From the NCBI GenBank assembly GCA_947258415.1, contig CAMYIF010000014.1, positions 1 to 40,170 of the forward strand: a stretch of DNA of 40,170 bases, written 5' to 3'. Position 1 is the stretch's first letter. Each line of letters begins with the position of its first letter. This DNA is from an uncultured Pseudomonadales bacterium. GTDB lineage: Bacteria; Pseudomonadota; Gammaproteobacteria; Pseudomonadales; IMCC2047. This document shows positions 39,259 to 40,170 of the stretch, in pieces. The notes beneath the pieces were generated by a model that did not search any database, had not been told where the DNA came from, and saw only the letters and a program-made list of their open reading frames with translations. The translations under genes were made by a program, and so were the position numbers.

Positions 39259-39549
39259 TTATTTTTTATTTTTTTCGAATTTCCTTAGTTGTTCCGGGCT
39301 TGCCTCTTTCTGATATTTTGCCTTCCACTGACTGTAAGGCATTTTGTAAATAACCTCGCGAGCCTCATCATAATTCATATCAATGCCTCGTTCTGCAGCC
39401 GCCGCGAGATACCATTTACTCAGGCAATTACGACAGAATCCGGCCAGGTTCATTAAATCAATATTCTGAACCTCTTTATGCTCGTCAAAATGCCGTATCA
39501 GCCGCCTGAGTACAGCTGCTTCCAGTTCAATTTTTGCCTGTTTATCCAT
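39259..39549 (-). CDS. DUF1244 domain protein
   Basis: FCRNCLSKWYLAAAAERGIDMNYDEAREVIYKMPYSQWKAKYQ. Confidence 0.92.
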   Translation of the reverse strand: MDKQAKIELEAAVLRRLIRHFDEHKEVQNIDLMNLAGFCRNCLSKWYLAAAAERGIDMNYDEAREVIYKMPYSQWKAKYQKEASPEQLRKFEKNKK

Positions 39550-39623
39550 CTTAATATTCCACCATATTTAATCTGTTATGCGTGCGCTCGTGTTAAAAAT
39601 GTCCTGATATTACTGGTACTTTA

Positions 39624-40170
39624 TCATTCACTGGCGTGTCGGCCGCTGAAATTCGGATAAAATAAATTTTTGCCACCGATCTTGTATTCGTAGATAGCCT
39701 TTTGCCCTTCCCGACTGACAAGCCAATCCGATAATTGCCTCGCCAGGCCGGCTTTTATATGAGGGTGCGCCTCTGGATTTATTTCAATCACGCTGTACTG
39801 GTTAAACAAATCCTCCCCGCCCTGCACCAGTACAACCAGTTCTTGCCGATTATTGAAACTCAGCCAGGTGCCACGATCGACCAGTGTATAGGCATTGAGC
39901 GCAGCAGCGATATTGAGGGTTTTACCCATCCCGGCACCCGTTTCACGATAGCTGGCGCCTCGATCGTTATAATCGCTGATACCCAGCTTTTGCCACAGCG
40001 ATAATTCCCGCTTGTGTGTTCCACTATCATCACCCCTGGAAAGGAAAATAACCCGCTGATTCGTTTTCCTCAGGTTATAAATTTTCCTGAAAGCAGCATA
40101 GATATCGTCAGTCACGGTGACCTTCGCCGGGTTACTTTCAGGTCCAACAAGAATAAAGTCATTAAACATG
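39624..40170 (-). CDS. tungstate-type (TupA-like) ABC transporter substrate-binding protein, partial (N-terminus beyond window end)
   Basis: MFNDFILVGPESNPAKV, FLSRGDDSGTHKRELSLWQKLGI, YRETGAGMGKTLNIAAALNAYTLVDRGTWL; the listed Met is internal. Confidence 0.85.
   Translation of the reverse strand, partial: MFNDFILVGPESNPAKVTVTDDIYAAFRKIYNLRKTNQRVIFLSRGDDSGTHKRELSLWQKLGISDYNDRGASYRETGAGMGKTLNIAAALNAYTLVDRGTWLSFNNRQELVVLVQGGEDLFNQYSVIEINPEAHPHIKAGLARQLSDWLVSREGQKAIYEYKIGGKNLFYPNFSGRHASE

Noticed and set aside
1-40170. CRISPR arrays, transposases, integrases, phage genes, toxin-antitoxin or defence islands
   Set aside because: No repeat-spacer periodicity and no recognisable mobile-element or defence proteins among the ORFs.

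Overview
The window is about 40 kb of mid-GC, gene-dense bacterial chromosome, gammaproteobacterial in gene content. Most of it is housekeeping or core metabolism: fadD, gltX, phoH-type, hrpA, talB, dusA, gpsA, amt, mlaA, an acetate uptake/activation locus, ridA and three tRNAs. I found no CRISPR array, prophage, transposase or obvious defence island, and no clearly novel multi-gene system. The points most worth a second look are: (1) a lone PEP-CTERM protein gene preceded by a near-consensus sigma-54 (-24/-12) promoter, with two 17-bp direct repeats and a dyad upstream; (2) acs, split into two ORFs by an apparent net ~20-nt deletion; (3) a cold-shock gene that the ORF track misses because of a +1 indel in a G4 run; (4) an abrupt GC/codon-usage switch at ~410-435 inside an ABC transporter gene pair, suggesting a chimeric join or recent recombination; (5) a five-gene run downstream of the acetate-symporter genes that includes a cNMP/CBS/DUF294 nucleotidyltransferase and a DEDDh exonuclease; (6) an RsbU-like phosphatase/STAS pair; (7) + strand terminator-like hairpins with no + strand gene. 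All family assignments come from reading the sequences, not from searches.
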